Shown: one piece after another, positions 5,321 through 5,764 of the stretch | How the letters are laid out: each line of letters opens with the position of its first letter | How positions within the stretch are numbered: the first letter of the stretch is position 1 | Assembly: GCA_030043235.1 (NCBI GenBank) | Contig: JASHYF010000129.1 | Span: 1-5,764, forward strand | DNA: 5,764 bases | Source: Solirubrobacteraceae bacterium | GTDB lineage: Bacteria; Actinomycetota; Thermoleophilia; Solirubrobacterales; Solirubrobacteraceae | Direction: 5' to 3' | Program-made: the position numbers and the translations under genes | Notes under the pieces: model-generated | The model's database searches: none | What the model was told of the DNA's origin: nothing | The model's input: the letters and a program-made list of their open reading frames with translations, nothing else

Positions 5321-5764
5321 TCACCCGAGCGGCAGATAGAGCGTGTCCAGCGATTCGACTTCCGCGTTCGCTTCAACCTCCCATTCCCTGCCAGCAGGCA
5401 CTATGAACGTGTACACGTCCCCTTCTTTGGCGACGTCGGCTTTGATGACGTCGACGATCTTCGATTCAACCCCGCCGCCTACCTGAATGTTGACCGTCGT
5501 CGTTTTGGTGCCGGCCGCCTTGACTTCGAGAATGACCTCGACCGGTTCTGTGGCGGACGGCTTGTAAAGCACGCCGACCGCCCGTTCGGTCCTCGGACCG
5601 TAGGTGCCTACGGAGACGGTTTTTCCTTCTTTGCCTTCTTTGCCTTCCGACCCGGCAGGTCCGGTCTTGCCTTCTTTGCCTTCTTTACCTTCTTTGCCTT
5701 CCGGCCCGGCAGGTCCGGTCTTGCCTTCTTTGCCTTCGGCGCCTGTTTCGCCTTTTTCGCCTTT
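5321..5764 (-). CDS. Collagen-like (Gly-X-Y) protein, C-terminal part; 5' end outside window
   Basis: The frame is open from the right edge to TGA at 5323-5321, giving 147 visible residues. Residues 2-49 are 16 uninterrupted Gly-X-Y triplets, mostly GKE, with GEK, GET, GAE, GKT, GPA, GPE and GSE, suiting a triple helix held by Lys-Glu pairs rather than hydroxyproline. Residues 50-147 form a compact non-repetitive domain rich in Val and Thr (LYKPSATEPVEVILEV at 66-81, a Gly-Gly-Gly turn, then FIVPAGREWEV, ending LYLPLG), probably beta-sheet. Collagen-like stalks with a beta-rich trimerising tip occur in bacterial surface proteins and in phage fibres; which applies here cannot be told without the N-terminus. 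The next gene encodes a secreted protein, which leans towards a cell-surface role. A hairpin downstream probably ends the transcript. An internal GTG at 5572 could be mistaken for the start, but the upstream frame is clearly coding. Confidence 0.85.
   Translation of the reverse strand, partial: KGEKGETGAEGKEGKTGPAGPEGKEGKEGKEGKTGPAGSEGKEGKEGKTVSVGTYGPRTERAVGVLYKPSATEPVEVILEVKAAGTKTTTVNIQVGGGVESKIVDVIKADVAKEGDVYTFIVPAGREWEVEANAEVESLDTLYLPLG
5634..5737. repeat. 54-base tandem repeat encoding collagen-like triplets
   Basis: Bases 5634-5683 recur at 5688-5737 with a single mismatch (A at 5650, G at 5704), a period of 54 bases or six Gly-X-Y triplets. The protein unit contains GKTGPAG, then Pro or Ser, then repeated EGK. 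Shorter 9-base GKE-coding repeats lie within it. Near-identity at the DNA level, including third codon positions, indicates recent duplication and probable length variation between strains. Confidence 0.85.

Noticed and set aside
4554..5339. 261-codon open frame on the plus strand opposite the secreted gene
   Set aside because: No ribosome binding site or motif; the opposite frame has a signal peptide, a Shine-Dalgarno and a paired-cysteine pattern.
5321..5572. Stand-alone 83-residue protein starting at GTG 5572
   Set aside because: The frame is open to the right edge and encodes regular Gly-X-Y triplets upstream, so 5572 is internal.

Overview
The window carries a compact, high-GC bacterial chromosome segment in which every supported gene lies on the minus strand. 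It therefore reads from high to low coordinates. The best guess for the source is a high-GC actinobacterium, possibly of the Thermoleophilia/Solirubrobacterales type. This rests on base composition, the metK-priA gene order, the wording of the Der protein, and a secreted-protein style I associate with that group. The lineage call is inference, not proof.

Layout from right to left. (1) 5764-5321: the 3' end of a collagen-like protein, with at least 16 Gly-X-Y triplets followed by a C-terminal domain of about 98 residues; the 5' end lies outside the window. (2) 5320-5148: a 173-base gap with two inverted repeats, one a strong 12-bp hairpin that probably terminates transcription. It also holds a doubtful 30-codon ORF behind a good ribosome binding site. 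(3) 5147-4239: a secreted 302-residue protein of unknown function with a clear signal peptide and six cysteines in the mature part. (4) 4238-4132: a gap with a second 12-bp hairpin and a possible promoter placed so close to der that the der mRNA may be leaderless. (5) 4131-2641: der (EngA), the double-GTPase ribosome assembly factor, carrying an unusual in-frame insertion in its second GTPase domain. (6) 2559-1342: metK, S-adenosylmethionine synthetase. (7) 1286-1: the N-terminal 428 codons of priA, the replication restart helicase, running off the left edge.

The der-metK-priA block looks like one co-directional housekeeping transcription unit, with gaps of 81 and 55 bases and no convincing terminator between the genes. 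The two genes to its right are surface or secreted accessory genes. The stretch 4500-5150 and the collagen-like repeats are visibly less GC-rich than the housekeeping genes. For example, bases 4561-4620 are 27/60 G+C by hand count, against 42/60 for 3481-3540.

The most interesting point is inside der. About 45-53 extra residues sit between the G4 (NKWD) and G5 (SAK) motifs of the second GTPase domain. They are encoded by a G/C-run-rich segment containing two near-identical 24-base palindromic units spaced 31 bases apart. Because 31 is not a multiple of three, the two copies are read in different frames. This points to a DNA/RNA-level repeat element that landed in an essential gene and stayed in frame, rather than to a protein repeat.
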